From positions 62,001-126,000 of the forward strand of contig JAUTDX010000016.1 in the NCBI GenBank assembly GCA_030844895.1: a stretch of DNA of 64,000 nucleotides, written 5' to 3'. The position numbers and the translations under genes were made by a program. Below, piece by piece: positions 22,246 through 32,622 of this stretch (its first letter is position 1; each line of letters begins with the position of its first letter). The DNA comes from Ambrosia x helenae. Taxonomy: Eukaryota; Streptophyta; Magnoliopsida; Asterales; Asteraceae. The notes beneath the pieces were generated by a model. It was not told where the DNA came from and ran no database searches. It was given only the letters and a program-made list of their open reading frames with translations.

Positions 22246-22780
22246 GATCTGTAATAGACACAATGAAATGAATGAGATTATATAAGGAATGTAATCATTT
22301 ATTCATTAATTAAAATGAATAAACGAAAACGTTGACTTATCAAAGTTTCTAAATTCTAATAACATATGAAGACATGCTTTAGCCTATAAGTGAACACTCA
22401 TCCCGAGAATTCCCAGGTAGGCATCCGGGTCCCTCGTCTGATTGGGATATATGCGCAATGCCAGCCTAGACAGAAGACTCAGAATACAGGCGTTCACCCT
22501 TCCAGATTGCACGTGTTCGTTATTAAAATCTAGAACTTCGACGAGATCTCAAGGGGGTTCAGGTTAAACCTGAGGATTTTGTCCTATTAATCTAATGGTG
22601 GATCGGGATTGCAGCAGACGAATAAGAGTAGTCACATGTAGGCTTAGGGTTATATAAGGTATAGGATAAGGATAGGATTAGGGAAGCAATTAGGGTTACA
22701 AGTAAGAGAAGCAAGTATTGTTTAAGTTCCTAAGGTTATAGTCTAGATTATTTTCTAATAACCTAATTCCCTATAACCAA
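22246..22780 (-). other. Leader between primer site and gag
   Basis: Untranslated leader of the gypsy element. Its sequence is clearly related, in reverse complement, to 40541-41040 inside the element at 39205-43324 (shared blocks include GGTTATAGGGAATTAGGTTA and GAATTCTCGGGATGAG), which links the two elements. Confidence 0.75.
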
Positions 22781-22793
22781 GGCTCTGATACCA
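22781..22793 (-). promoter_or_regulatory. Primer-binding site (initiator Met tRNA)
   Basis: The minus strand reads TGGTATCAGAGCC, complementary to the 3' end of plant initiator methionine tRNA and three bases from the 5' LTR end. Confidence 0.9.
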
Positions 22794-22796
22794 ATC

Positions 22797-25112
22797 TGTA
22801 ACACCCCAACCGATGGCGGAAACATCGAGGTGTCACGTAAGAACGAGTATACAGTAGCACATGGTAACCAAATTTTAGTTGAAATAAATTTAACTTGCAA
22901 ATATCCAAAAATAGAAATACATAATAAGTTTTAATGTGGAAATCTAATACATCACAAAATCAAGCAAGCATAGACTTCAAATCATCTTCATGGAAATACT
23001 CTACTCTTCATGCATCATTATTTCCTGTTGAGTTGTAAAATGGGGGGGGGGGTCAACTAAAAGTTGGTGAGAATACATAATCCATGTTAAGCAAATAGTT
23101 TAAGTATAAAAGTTTAGCAATTCATATGTCTATCGTAAGTTTAAGTCTACATGAAATAGCATAATATGTTGAATCGACATAATCAAACCTCCGACTAGTT
23201 TAGGTCCATCCCGTCATCTACGATTCACCTTAGCAATATGTTGGAACGATAACAATCACCCACGCTACCTATGTAGGAGGTACGCGTATCCGGGCGGGGT
23301 TGTCAATCCAATAGATCTATTATTGAGTATCGCCGGCTTGGCCATAGCTAATGATTATGTAATGTTGAAACTCGTTGAAACTGTTGTTGACTAATTCATG
23401 AGGCAATAAAGTTTACAACTAGACATGCATGTTGAATTGCTTAAATAAAATGTTGCAAGTATAAAGCATCGCATAAACATGGTTACGTAAACTCACCTTG
23501 GTATAGTATTAGGTATTGAGGAATAGTATGAGTGTAGCCCAATAGATTGCCAAGTATTACCCTATGTATAAGGCAACAAATAAGTCTAAGTCTATCTAGT
23601 CTACAAGTATATTCTAGGGTTTCGATTTGGGGATATCCAATTGTTGAATTTATAATAAAATGTTTAAATAAATAAAGGGAAATTTGATAATTAAATAAAT
23701 GAAAGTCTTTTTATAAAGTTTGAATTTAGGATGTTCACAATAATGTGTTTGAAGTATAAAAATAATTTTTATAAAATTATTTTCTTTAAAATAGATTTTT
23801 AAATCTATTTATTACAATTTGCCAAAATTTAACTTTAATATTTAAAAATACTAAAATTAAAGAATTATTATTTTAAAAATTATATTTCTGTTCTAAATAT
23901 TCAGAAATAAATTGTATAAAATTTTGGTGCAAAAATATTAAAAATTGAATTTATTATGATTTAATTATGATTAAAACTAACAAAAATTGCTTAAAAATAT
24001 AAAATATCATTTCAGTAAAGTTTATCATTGTACAAACTCGGGATAATTTTTGTGGAAATTTATAAAATTGTTTTGATATTTTAATGGAATTTTATAAATA
24101 TAATAGAATAAAATTGATTTAATTATTATATATATTAAATAAATTAATTTCAGAAAACTAAAAATTGTAGGTGGAACATTTATATCAGATTAGTTAAAAA
24201 TATTTTTTTTTAGAATTTATAAAAGGGTTTTAATAATTAAAAACGAATTTATAAGATTAAATGTATAATATATATATTTATTTGATTTGTAAAACATTAA
24301 TAAAAAGGGACAAAAAGGAATCGCCATTGCCGGGACTCGAACCGGATGGCTCAGGAGGCAAGCATCAATCACAACCACTTGGTCCAGACCAGTGGTTGTG
24401 ATTATTTCAGTTTTAATTAAATTAAATACACTATGCTGAAACAGTTTATCCCCAAATCAAATGTTCGAAGCCCTAGATTTAGCAATTGACTGATTCACAC
24501 ATCAATAGCCCAATTAATCATAGGGCTATTGATGTGTGGATGCCGATGAACATATCCCACAGAAAACATTTCACTTACAAAGTTGTTTCGAGCTTGATTG
24601 ATCGGTCAACCCAATAAGTCAAAAACACGATCGTGGAGAATGAACAGATTATAATTAAGAAGATTGGAGGTTAAGAGAGGAGTATTGGCGAGTTGTGAAG
24701 GCTCGAGAATGTTCAATTTATAGTGCCAAGCACTGGATCGATGAAATGGCATGTGTTGACCAACATTCAATGATATACGCGTAATTGGTTTAATTGGGTA
24801 TCAATTGTTTGATAATTACCGTGTTGATGAGTCACTGATGGCCGATAATCGTGTATAGTTGCCAATTACAGCCAAATCATGAGTTAATGGGATTGTTTAT
24901 GGTATGTCGTGTGTCACAGTTGACTTTCCAAGTCAACTGTGACGTTATAAACAAGTGATATTATTAAAGCGCGCCGGGTTTTGAACAAACAAGGGTGCCA
25001 GCCCAGCTGGTTTATGTGTGTGTGTTGTTTGGGCCGGTCTTGGGCGCGGGTTCGATTCCCGGCCCAAGCGTTTTATTTTTTGATAATTATTCAAGACTTA
25101 TCCATATTATAT

Positions 25113-25151
<39 letters not shown>

Positions 25152-25262
25152 TTAGGGTTTCAAGAATGCGACAAAAATAATTAAATACGAACAAAATACT
25201 AGAACTTGACGTTTTATTAATGATGATCGTGTAACGTACAAGTTTAAATGCGTAATGTTACA
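22797..25262 (-). repeat. 5' LTR of the Tekay-like element
   Basis: 2466 bp, TGTAACACC...TGTTACA. It carries the same three hairpins and tRNA-like pieces as the 3' LTR and an expanded (AT)n near 25122-25147. It shows the uninterrupted form of the site where the non-LTR copy entered the 3' LTR. Confidence 0.92.
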
Positions 25263-26043
25263 CCAAAGGACGTCCCGGACCCAGTCATGCCTATATTTGA
25301 AACCAGGCAACTCCTTACAATGAACCGCGTGTTCCCCGTATTTGTCCAAACATGCCTTACGGCAAATCTGACATACTTCATCTTCATGGTACATGGGGAT
25401 CACCAAACGATATTTGAGAATTGCCCTATATTCAACCATAGACATGGTTTGGCCCAAACCTTCGATCGGGATAACATTCAGGAAATCTTGGGCATGGGGG
25501 CTTTGCAAGCATTCAATAACTGCCTTTTGGCGGGGAGACAGATCAAAAGCTTCACACAGGCTCTGTGCGATTTTGCCAAAAAGGCCATTCGCCAAAGTTT
25601 TTTGAGGCTTTGGGGGGGGGGGGGTGTCCTTGTTAGAAAAACCGCCAATATCAAAACCTGGGAGATAGTCATTTATCCTTTCGAGGGTTTGCACGTAGTC
25701 TAAGTCCACGTCGACAACCCCGCTATTTCTTAAGATGTGGTCTTGGAGATTCCAAGACTGAGCTCGGGATGCCACAAAAGCATATACCCCAAAATCCTTG
25801 GCTGAGATCAGCCCTAATCCTCCCAAACGCATTGGCAAGGTAGCCAGTCGCCACTGTAGGTCACCAAAGAATGGACCCCCACATACCACTATGTCTTCAA
25901 TGGCTTTCCGCAGACCCTTATCAAAACATGATGCTGCTTCCTCCATCATGGCGGGTTGGCAAGTCCGCAAACCAAAAAGCAACTTAGCGACTCCCATATA
26001 AGATCTGAGTAAGAGGAGTTCACTCTGGGGATCCTGAAGGCAG
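25263..26043 (-). pseudogene. Outer non-LTR retroelement, RT thumb to zinc finger
   Basis: Open minus-strand frame from about 25997 down to the gypsy junction. It contains MGVAKLLFGLRTCQPA, a WRLATLPMRLGGLGL block, then CQIC..H..HC and GFKYRHDWVRDVLW. The last codon joins in frame to the coding at 12508 across the insertion. The 5' side stops abruptly at about 26043 in DPQSELLLLR, so RT motifs A-C are missing: a 5'-truncated LINE copy. A poly-G run at about 25612 may have slipped. No target duplication was found for this outer copy. Confidence 0.75.
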
Positions 26044-26771
26044 GGCTAGATTCACCAAAAATATAACCTAATTGACCACACATACTTAGTACAAGAGAAG
26101 GGCGTTGGATGTGGATGGCAGAGGGCGTTGGAGGTGGAGGGCATCAACGTTGGAACGTGGAAACATATAATGAGCTTGGATACAAAAAGTAGGTTTATTG
26201 ATCTCACATAGTCATATATTTACCTCATATATATTATTTATTGAGTAAAACAAATAAAAATAAAAGAATATAAAAAAAGTATAAAAGTTAAAAACCTTAA
26301 TAAACTATCGAACGCAAACGAACATAAACGAACACGTTACCGAACGTCCACGAACATAAACGAACGAACGCGACCTGTGTTCATGTTTGTTCGTTTAACT
26401 AAATGAACGGAATTTTTTGTCCGTGTTCATCCATTTATCAAACAAACGAACACAAACGAATTTTCCGCCAAACGGTTCATGAACTGTTCGCTGAAAGTTC
26501 AGTTCATTTGCCGCCCTACCTACCCGAGAACAATAATCCACCCTAAAAAAAAAGTAAAAAGTCATCTACTTCCAAATCAAAATCTTGAAATGGCCTGCAA
26601 ACTTTTTTCATAATTAAATTTCATTATATCCAATAGGGTTTACAATTTTATTTTTTCAATTTCCAATTTATAAGACAAAACCCTCAAAATAATATCATCT
26701 TCTTTCCCCCAAACACTCTTTCTGAACCCACACCCAATACACCCACCCTGTAACAGATAAGAAACACAACA
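26044..26771. other. Intergenic / TGD4 promoter and 5'UTR
   Basis: Contains fold-back repeats (26290-26515), then about 250 bp of presumed promoter and leader for the gene at 26772. A TTATAAG at about 26668 and a telo-box-like AAAACCCT at about 26676 lie in this part; both are weak motif matches. Confidence 0.45.
26290..26515. repeat. Fold-back repeat, GAACATAAACG family (right arm)
   Basis: Tandem-like CGAACATAAACGAAC units are followed by complementary GTTCATGTTTGTTCG units and GGTTCATGAACTGTTCG. Related in composition to 11750-11990, and partly inverted relative to it. Confidence 0.6.
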
Positions 26772-28826
26772 ATGGCCAACTTAAGAACATCAATGGATGC
26801 ATCATTCTATGACCTCAACATAGCCACTCCACAAACTCTTCATGGCACTGCAAGATCAATTCCTGGTGAGCCTACACCCTTGGATGGAACAAATGCCAGT
26901 AAACTTGTTAGAATGCAACAATTATATTATTTGGGACATGGGTTTCCTTTGGGTATCATTCCTTCTTTTGCTCCACCTTTATTCCCTTCTTCTACTTCAC
27001 AAAAGGAGTCTGGTTCTTTATCTCTTCAGGCTCTTTTGTTGCAAGAACCTAAAGAAAATTGGTATGTTTTTGTTTATTGTTTTAGTTTATGGAATGGGTT
27101 TGATTTTAATACCTATCTTTTGTTGTAAAGTTTGTTACTTTGTTGTTTACAGTTTGTGGTTTTGGCATAGTGAAGTCTATATTAGATAGTAAAGATTTCA
27201 TGTTTTTGTTTATTATATTTTTTTAATTTATGAGATGGGTTTGATGTGATTACCAATCTTTAGTTGTAAAGTTTGTGACTTTGTTGTGTACAGTTTGTGG
27301 TTTTGGCATAGTGAAGTTTATATTAGAAAGTAAAGATTTTCATGTTTTTGTTTATTTTTTTTAATTTATGAGATGGGTTTGATGTGATTACCAATCTTTA
27401 GTTGTAAAGTTTGTAACTTTGTTGTGTACAGTTTGTGGTTTTGGCCTAGTGAAATCAATATTAGAAAGTAAAGAATTTAATAGTAATTTTACTATCAGAT
27501 AATGTCATGAAGTTTAGGGACTCAGTCATTGTATGTATCGAAATCAATAGATTATCAGGAATTTATAAATTGACTTCTAAAGGTCAAACTGTATCCAAAT
27601 TTTGGAGTATATGGGTTGAAGGTTGTCTTTTAGCACTGATTTTTGTTGACCTTTGTTATGTGGAGGTTGTTTGGGCTGGTTGGGCAGTTTCGTCCAATAA
27701 AGTTGTTATCTTCAGCTACAAGGGAAGCTTTAAAAGAGGATTTGGTGGTTCCTAAACTCAAAAATGTTGTCAAGAAGTTAATTGACAAATCATGTTATTC
27801 GGTTGGCTTATGTTCCCACCTAGATTTGAGTGAATCAACTTCAGTTATGCTAAATGTTGAACAAGATGGTCAAAGCAAGAAGCCGCGTGCCAAGGGTATT
27901 CTCCATCACAAGGCAAGTCTTCATTGCATACTCATTCTTTGTAGAGAAAGTGATCATTATATTTCATGTTTTTTCTACTTGCATATTTCAACGAAAGGAT
28001 TTTTCATTCACATTACAATATGATGTAATTTCTTGTATTTAAAGCTTTAGTTATAAGCCTTGCAAGTTGTAGCCATGTGGAACTTTGGGGATCATATATG
28101 CAATGATGGATGTTAGTTGAGTTATCTTATTAAATAGATTTCAAACTTTTGGTTGATGATTTAGTAAAACCGCCGGATAGATGTCAAAAGCAACATTCTT
28201 TTTTTCACTACATGGATTGGTGATCAATATTACAATTGTTGAGGTGTAAGAAATTAGGTAAGAACATTGAGAAGAATATTAGTTTGTTCGAGGGCATTGT
28301 TATGATCATTTAACATGTTCATTTTTGTTGGTCCTATTTTATTTCGTGGTAATAAGGAAGTGATAGTGGGTCTTGTTTACTTTATATGAGGGAAAAAACG
28401 AGACAAAGCCCTTAAAATGTACAATGAAACGAGGGAACTTTTTATTGTTAAAGTTGCTATAATTAGATAATTAATTGTTTTAGTGTTTGATAAATTCTGA
28501 TGTTAAGAAACTAATATATATAGGGGCAGGATCAAATACAAAAATATAAAATCGTGCGAAGCGTACGAAGGATCACTTTGTACATGATAATTACGTAATG
28601 ATAATTACGTAATGCCTTCATGAACATACAAAAACATTACGTAATTATCATTACGTAATTATCATGTACAAATGCATGATAATTACGTAATGATAATTAC
28701 GTAATGATAATAACGTAATGCTTTCATGAACATAAAAAACATTACGTAATTATCATTACGTAATTATCATGTACAAATATCCTTCGCACGCTTCGCACGA
28801 TTCTCTATTTTTGTAGAATAACCGCC

Positions 28827-28889
<63 letters not shown>

Positions 28890-31711
28890 GACCAAAGAAA
28901 ACATTGTTATATATTACCGAAGTATTTGAACTTTTAGTTATAAACTGTTCTTATATTCAGGTAGAACACTCTCTGTCAAGCGGTTAAACCTGCTTTAATT
29001 AATATGATCCACTTCAATATCTTCACTAGGCATAGGCAGACATAACTTTATTGACTTCTTAGAAAGGTGTCTTCCCGAATTTTATGCGACGATGCTATTT
29101 GATTTTTTAGTATCATTGATAAACAAAGTGCATCTTTTGGCTGCGACTCTTAATGAAAATAGTACGTAACGTCTAAAAAAAGGTTTTGGGTTCTAATAAA
29201 TCATTTTGGCCTTTTTTCATGTTTCAGTTTATTTGATGTAATGAGAAAGGAAAAACAAATGACCAGATGAATAAAATATCATATCTAGTTACTTGCATCC
29301 TTCTTGGTTTTAAAAAGCGCGCTTGAGGCACGCTTAAGCGCAAAGCGCATATAGGCACCAATCTGTGCGCCTTATGTAACACTAGGCGAGCAGTGTACGA
29401 AAAGCGCAAGAAAAAAGCCCCCGAGGTGCGCGCTTTTCGTACAAAGGATGTTTTTGTGCTTAAAATTGTTATACATGTAGCTAAAAAGGTTGTACATTAT
29501 TTTAAATCATATATACCTTATTTGTATCTATATGTTGAGTAAATGATGCTAAAAACCTATGGCATATATAAAAAAAATATATAATCGTCTTGCGCCTCGC
29601 GTACGAAAAGCCCACCGCTTTTGCGCTTTGCGGCTCGGTTTTAGACCTCGTCGCTTTTGTGCACTTCGCGCTTTTTAAAACCAAGGCATCCTTCCATTTT
29701 TTTAGTTTGGAAGTGAATATATGATATCCAATAAAAAAGTAGATAATCAACCTTATTACAATCGTCTGTAGAATAGTAGAAGATAGTGTACGGTTCTTCT
29801 TCCTCTGTTTTGAAGCTGTAATAGTAAAATAATCAGATGTTCTAAATGTAGTATCTACACTTTTGTGTGCTTAACTAATGCCAATTTTTATTTTTTTATT
29901 TTTTTTTATTCATAGTTCAGCTTCCCAATCATGATATCACTTTGGAAGCTGCTTGGCCTGAGCTCTTTGTGGACCGCAACAATAAATATTGGGAAATGCC
30001 ATTATCATTATCATTAGACTGTTTATCTCTTGTCTCCGAGTCAGGTTTAAGGTATCGTTTTGGCATCCACCAAAACGGTGGTTCTGCCAAGGCAGTTGAC
30101 TTGGTTGATGGTCAACCTCCAACTTCTTTGAGCCAAGGAGTTTGTGCAAAAGCTGCTTTTTCTTATGAAAAAAGTAAAGATCTTTGGAGAACACCCGAAA
30201 CAAAAGAGGATTTGGCTTTAGTTAAAACAAAACTGGGTGAATTTCGCAATATGGCTTATGATATATGTATGAAGGAACCACACGCTACAGTATCTGGAAT
30301 TTTCGGTATGCTTCTTGATTTTAGTAAATGCATAGTGTGTAATAGTGTTGCCTTTATCTCTGTGTTTAAATTGTTAAGTTTTAGTGGGTTTTTCTTGATG
30401 GCTATGTCAAATTTTGTATGGGTCGAAACGGGTCAGGTTGTGCTGATCTGCAACACTTTTTTGTCCAAAGTCTTTATAAATAGTTAACGTGTCAAGTATG
30501 ACTGCAAAGTTTATATTGTTTCAATAATAATATAGCTTTTCAGCAAATGTTTAGGGAGGTTTTTATACATTGAAAAGTGCACCATGTTAAACCTGATTCC
30601 ATTTAACTTGATTTTATTAATTCTACCTATGAAGTTATGTTGCTTTTCGCATTATCGTTTGATTTAATTTGTGGACCCAAATAATATTAAATGGTAGGTG
30701 GTACTTGTGAGGCATGGTTAAGTGGGAAGAGAAGCCCTTTTGGCGCAGATTTGTTTGGGTCAGTTGCTTTTGCAATTCAGCACGGGAAATTTAGAAATGA
30801 TTATGGCGATCTCACTCGTTTTGATGCTCGTTTGGACATGTCATCAGCTTCAGCTTTAGTCAGCTGGCTTTCAAACAATTTAAAGCCTTCGTCGGTTTTG
30901 CCCCGACTAAATCTGAGCCTACAGCAACAGGTACTCTCTTCTACCAAAAACTAAAATTTTCTGTGTTTTTACTCTTTTTGGTCAAATGGGTCAACTTTTG
31001 AGGTAAAATATAACATAAATTCTTGAAACAATATAAACTCCTAATCATGTAGAACAGTAACGGTATTATCAAACTGGGACCAGAAAGCATCCTTTTATAG
31101 GACCTTGTCTACATTTCATAGTTGTTAAAAGCCATCGCCTCTTGCGCCTAGGCCCATTTTTTAGGCGAGGCGAGGCGTCTGCGCTTTGAGTCGAGGAAAC
31201 TGCGCTTTAATACTTTAGGTAATGGTTTAGTCGCAGATTTCTGCTAGATTCCCAAATTCGTTAAATTATGGCTAGATTCCAGCCAGATTTCTACTTTTAT
31301 TTGAGGAAAATTACTTCTATACACTAATACATCAATATTTTAAAACTTTTGATACTAACTAGATGAAAAAATTATAATTTTAATTTATTTTCTTTATTCG
31401 CTTTGTTTTTTTTTTAATCTCAGGCCCTCGCTTTTTTTGCGCCTCGCGCCTAGGCCTCAGGCGAGGCCTATGCACCTCAAGTGTGCCTAGCGCCTTTGAT
31501 AACTATGCTACATTTATATTTGCAGATTGCAGGGCCCATTGTTTTTAAGGTAAGTACAAAGGTTGCATTAGATTCACGGAGTCAACGCATAGAGGATATA
31601 GTATATAGCTTGAATTATTCGTTGAGGTACCTTCAGTCAGGGAAGGTGGTGGCTTGGTATTCCCCCAAGAGAAACGAGGCGATGGTTGAATTGCGGGTTT
31701 TTGAGCTCTAG
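26772..31711 (+). CDS. TGD4: TGD4-like chloroplast outer-envelope lipid transfer protein
   Basis: Five coding exons keep frame: 26772-27061, 27666-27912, 29921-30305, 30698-30930 and 31526-31711, giving 446 residues (Arabidopsis TGD4 is somewhat longer). The N-terminus FYDLNIATPQTLHGTARSIP and the C-terminus SPKRNEAMVELRVFEL match TGD4, as do ENWLFGLVGQF across intron 1 and HHKLPNHDITLEAAWPELF across intron 2. TGD4 is a beta-barrel-type outer-envelope protein that binds phosphatidic acid and works with the TGD1/2/3 transporter in moving ER lipids into plastids. There is no signal peptide, as expected. Intron 2 uses a GC donor (AAG|GCAAGT). Introns hold three MITEs and a tandem repeat but the coding frame is intact. 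It is convergent with the myosin-binding gene downstream. Confidence 0.9.
27062..27480 (+). repeat. Tandem repeat in TGD4 intron 1 (about 139-bp period)
   Basis: Three copies of a unit with GTTTGTGGTTTTGGC at about 27153, 27293 and 27431 fill most of intron 1. The first unit begins at the splice donor itself, so later units duplicate donor-proximal sequence. Confidence 0.85.
28522..28830. mobile_element. MITE with internal ATTACGTAAT palindromes, TGD4 intron 2
   Basis: The ends AGGGGCAGG and (reverse complement) AGGGGGCGG continue into inverted arms sharing ATCGTGCGAAGCG. The middle consists of two near-identical palindromic blocks with eight perfect ATTACGTAAT sites. The flanks are (AT)n, so the target duplication cannot be read. 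Superfamily unresolved. Confidence 0.75.
28831..28887. repeat. (AT)n microsatellite
   Basis: About 28 uninterrupted AT units directly abut the MITE end. Confidence 0.95.
29303..29685. mobile_element. hAT-type MITE in TGD4 intron 2
   Basis: Flanked by the perfect 8-bp repeat GCATCCTT (29295-29302 and 29686-29693). The inverted ends read CTTGGTTTTAAAAAGCGCG on both strands. The arms are rich in GCGC, with TACGAAAAGC motifs inside. An 8-bp TSD indicates hAT. Non-coding, 383 bp. Confidence 0.85.
31117..31507. mobile_element. hAT-type MITE at the end of TGD4 intron 4
   Basis: Perfect 8-bp TSD CTACATTT (31109-31116 and 31508-31515). Ends are CATAGTTGTTAAAAG and (reverse complement) CATAGTTATCAAAGG, with AGGCG-rich arms. 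Its right end is 18 bases from the exon 5 start at 31526, so TSD plus target sequence form the acceptor region. Confidence 0.88.
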
Positions 31712-32622
31712 GACAAAACATAGATGAGTTCATTTTGTGTTGTTGGTTAGATGTTCAAATTTGTTGTAGACTATGGGTTTTGGGGATTGATTTCGACTTC
31801 GGATTTTGTGATTGGTTATATTTACCGAGGCAGATAAACATTTAAGTTGGTGTTATTTAAGTGCAGTTATCTATATAATATAAACGCGCAAAAATAAGTG
31901 TATCAAGATGGTACCAACCTGAACCCGGACCCAAAAACCTGGGAGAACCGTCATCTTTGGCCAAAACCGTGCATAAATGTTGTTGATTGGCGATGAATCC
32001 AAAAGCGACCCACGCATTTATTTTGATGATTGGTCATTTTATACATTTTATTAAAAGTTTCGACTACTTTGACAAACATCAAAATATATTTAAAAAGCTA
32101 CAGGTACCAGCTTCTAGCCATCGGTTAGTTTGGCCAAACATACCCTATACATGACAACCCAGTACTTGACTATTTCGTCTCTTGTAATGATTTTACACAT
32201 ATTGTATATCATGGCGGTTAGCTACAAGAATGACAACGTAGTCTAGGGTAGACCTTGGCTAGGGCTGCCGATTAGGTAATGTGACAAATGAGTCACTCAT
32301 ACGAAAGTCACCGTAAAAAAAAAAAAAAAACCCTACAAGAATGACAAGCCATGTGCACTTGACCACAAGATCATTAAAAAAATCTTTCAATGGTGAAAAT
32401 ACATTTATTTTTACTTGACCACATTCCTACATATGTAACCAAACTTTAAGAAAACATCATCAAAAGCTGTACATCATGTATCAATCCATTTTGTGTCCTT
32501 CCCTTTTATGCAGCCATATGAAAAAAAAACATACTGTTTCAAGGGTTAAATTAAAAGGAAAAATAAAGATTTACCTTAACAAATAATGAAAATAATTATA
32601 GTAATAATATCAAATCATGGGT
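31712..32622. other. Convergent intergenic / 3'UTR region
   Basis: 3' flanks of TGD4 (plus) and the myosin-binding gene (minus). AT-rich with poly-A at about 32316. No further gene or recognised element. Confidence 0.5.

Larger units (their letters stand above)
12509..25262 (-). mobile_element. Ty3/gypsy chromovirus-type LTR retrotransposon (Tekay-like)
   Basis: LTRs begin TGTAACACC and end TGTYACA, and the whole is flanked by CCAAA (12504-12508 and 25263-25267). The 5' LTR is at 22797-25262. The 3' LTR spans 12509-17593 and is split by a 2.6-kb non-LTR insertion. Next to the 5' LTR is TGGTATCAGAGCC, the initiator-Met tRNA primer site. Next to the 3' LTR is AAAAGTAGGGAGAC, a polypurine tract. 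The internal region encodes Gag, protease, RT, RNase H, integrase and a chromodomain-like C-terminus. By eye the LTRs differ at only about ten positions plus an AT-repeat length change over about 2.4 kb, so the insertion is recent. The Tekay lineage call is inference from the C-terminus. Confidence 0.9.
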
